Source: an uncultured Fibrobacterota bacterium
GTDB taxonomy: Bacteria; Fibrobacterota; Chitinivibrionia; Chitinivibrionales; CAIOZP01
DNA: 7,883 bases
Assembly (NCBI GenBank): GCA_903862805.1
Contig: CAIOZP010000604.1
Location: 1-7,883, forward strand
Reading direction: 5' to 3'
Shown piece after piece: positions 6,592 through 7,883 of this stretch. The position numbers and the translations under genes are program-made. Below the pieces are notes generated by a model. It worked only from the letters and a program-made list of their open reading frames with translations, was not told the origin of the DNA and searched no databases. Numbering within the stretch: the stretch's first letter is position 1; each line of letters starts with the position of its first letter.

Positions 6592-7883
6592 TGTTCTGTA
6601 AACAGCGTGCATTTGTTTTTGGAACTCTGCTCCTGTCATTCGCATCTGTCAACGCGGTTCCACTTGACACATGGAGGCACTTCTACCTCGACCGTGCCGA
6701 ACAATCCGGAACTGCTGATGCTTCGCCAAGTCGAATGTTCTGGGATGATATTACAAGTGCCGACATAATGAACAGGGACTGCTGGCTGGATTCTTCAGCA
6801 CAGGATTCGTGCAGACTTCTGAAGAAAAATAAGCCCTCACTCTGGCTCGATTCGGCTGCGCAAAAGCACGATGGCGTAATATTTGAACCGTCTTTCGCAA
6901 CAGCATTCGGCGACACCACATATCCTTCCGGTTCGAACATCAACAAACATTTCGATTTTCTTTTCGGACTTCGCATGTCGCGCCTTGTCGCAAATGTCAA
7001 GCTTGACGTGGATCAGTCGTACAAGAAAGACACTTTCTTTGTCTGGAAGAAAGATCGATTTGCAGCAGGCAGAATTGCCGATGCATACCTTATGTACGAC
7101 GGCAAACATGCCTTTGCAAGAATCGGTCGGCTGTCGCGTAACTGGGGGCCGTTTCCAGATCGAAGCGTGATACTTTCCGACAATACTTTTTCTTACGATG
7201 GCATCGAGTTCGGACTTCACAACCGCATCTTCGAATACCGTGATTTCTTCGCGGCGTTTCCGTACAACAAATCGGAAATGGATTCGCGCGGAAGACCGCA
7301 CAGTCGCTACCTTGCGGCACATGCGCTCAATTTTATTTTCGGCGAATGGGCAAGCGCAGGTCTCACCGAAACGGTCATATTTACAAAAGACAACGGCACA
7401 CCCGACCTTCAGTACTTCAATCCTGTCACGATATTTACAGTTATAAACACCAACGGCGAAAGCGACGCCAATCTGATGATCGGTGCCCAAGGCTGGCTGC
7501 ATCCGTTCAATAAAAAAGTGACGGCCAAAGCGCAGGTCATGATCGACGATTTTCAGGTGGACAACAAAAACGCAAGAGACCAGGAACCTGCCGACTGGGC
7601 TTGTGACTTCGGGCTCTATGGACACGATTTTCTGCCGCTTCCTTTGCACCACCACGCCTTCGCCGAATACACCTATGCCTCGAAGTGGGTCTATACCGTG
7701 ACCGACAAAAACACACTCGGAGGTCAACGCTACAGTTACCTTGGCAAAGATCTTGGGCTGCCGTTCATCGATGGCGACAAATTCACAGTCGGACTTGGTG
7801 CGACCGGCCGCGAGTTCTGGGCTTTAGACCTCGGTTTTTCTTCGCAGCGCCAGGACACAAACACGATCGCAACATCATGGAAG
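6591..7883 (+). CDS. Wzi-like capsule-assembly outer-membrane beta-barrel protein (3' end outside window)
   Basis: The frame is open without a stop from the GTG at 6591 to the window end, giving 431 codons of a protein likely to be longer. The N-terminus is a good Sec signal: K4 and R6, a hydrophobic core (7-19) and a VNA cleavage site after residue 22. The mature part resembles the Wzi family, an outer-membrane barrel that binds capsule at the cell surface. Supporting features are RIGRLSRNWGPFPDRSVILS (177-196), the Gly-Arg / Trp-Gly-Pro / Leu-Ser pattern of the family; a following DN (197-198); LQYFNPV (273-279), matching the Tyr-x-Asn-Pro segment; and many alternating aromatic strands with an IDDFQ near 320. 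Residues about 30-80, rich in charged and Trp/Asp residues, may be the periplasmic helical part, or an extra domain. The one-base overlap with the sugar transferase gene supports a surface-polysaccharide role. Family assignment is by pattern only. Confidence 0.75.
   Translation, partial: MFCKQRAFVFGTLLLSFASVNAVPLDTWRHFYLDRAEQSGTADASPSRMFWDDITSADIMNRDCWLDSSAQDSCRLLKKNKPSLWLDSAAQKHDGVIFEPSFATAFGDTTYPSGSNINKHFDFLFGLRMSRLVANVKLDVDQSYKKDTFFVWKKDRFAAGRIADAYLMYDGKHAFARIGRLSRNWGPFPDRSVILSDNTFSYDGIEFGLHNRIFEYRDFFAAFPYNKSEMDSRGRPHSRYLAAHALNFIFGEWASAGLTETVIFTKDNGTPDLQYFNPVTIFTVINTNGESDANLMIGAQGWLHPFNKKVTAKAQVMIDDFQVDNKNARDQEPADWACDFGLYGHDFLPLPLHHHAFAEYTYASKWVYTVTDKNTLGGQRYSYLGKDLGLPFIDGDKFTVGLGATGREFWALDLGFSSQRQDTNTIATSWK
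6996..7007. repeat. Perfect 12-base palindrome GTCAAGCTTGAC
   Basis: The sequence is fully self-complementary and is formed by two head-to-head copies of the GTCAAGC motif that recurs through the window (a TGTCAAGC at 6995-7002 and a GCTTGACG at 7001-7008). It lies inside the Wzi-like gene, where it encodes part of NVKLDV, so it is compatible with coding. It may be a protein-binding dyad or simply a chance meeting of two frequent words. Confidence 0.6.

Noticed and set aside
6837..7727. 296-codon open frame on the minus strand opposite the Wzi-like gene
   Set aside because: No recognisable motif or ordered domain, and the opposite strand encodes a signal peptide and Wzi-like motifs with a good ribosome binding site. 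It is an antisense shadow of codon bias.

Overview
The window reads as ordinary chromosomal DNA of a Gram-negative bacterium, roughly half G+C by eye. The Gram-negative call rests on a lipoprotein with a TonB/AgmX-like C-terminal domain and a Wzi-like outer-membrane barrel protein. That lipoprotein type, together with a phosphatase/anti-sigma-kinase fusion, would suit Fibrobacterota or a neighbouring phylum, but this placement is a guess from style, not a measured result.

Layout. Positions 1-639 (+) hold the C-terminal part of an RlmD/TrmA-type RNA m5U methyltransferase whose start lies outside the window. It converges on a complete YifB/ComM-type AAA+ ATPase on the minus strand (730-2277). 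A 152-base divergent spacer with a perfect TATAAT box inside a small inverted repeat separates comM from a tightly packed plus-strand run of five genes. In order these are: a SpoIIE-type phosphatase fused to a GHKL (RsbW-like) ATPase (2430-3671); dephospho-CoA kinase CoaE (3664-4263); a lipoprotein with an AgmX/PglI (TonB-like) C-terminal domain (4260-5195); a polyprenyl-phosphate sugar-1-phosphate transferase (5203-6591); and a Wzi-like capsule-assembly barrel protein (from 6591, open to the window end). Junctions are an 8-base overlap, a 4-base ATGA overlap, a 7-base gap and a 1-base overlap, so co-transcription and partly coupled translation are likely.

Together the run suggests a surface-polysaccharide locus: the phosphoglycosyl transferase would start the lipid-linked repeat unit, the Wzi-like protein would attach or organise polymer at the outer membrane, and the leading phosphatase/kinase fusion could tie the locus to a partner-switching signal. 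coaE looks like a housekeeping passenger. That functional link is inferred from gene order.

The least explained signal is at DNA level: the octamer TGTCAAGC occurs eight times (seven on the plus strand), in several reading frames and also across a stop codon, with a related TGTCAACG four times. Two motif halves meet as a perfect 12-base palindrome at 6996-7007. No tRNA, rRNA, CRISPR array, insertion sequence or convincing terminator was seen.
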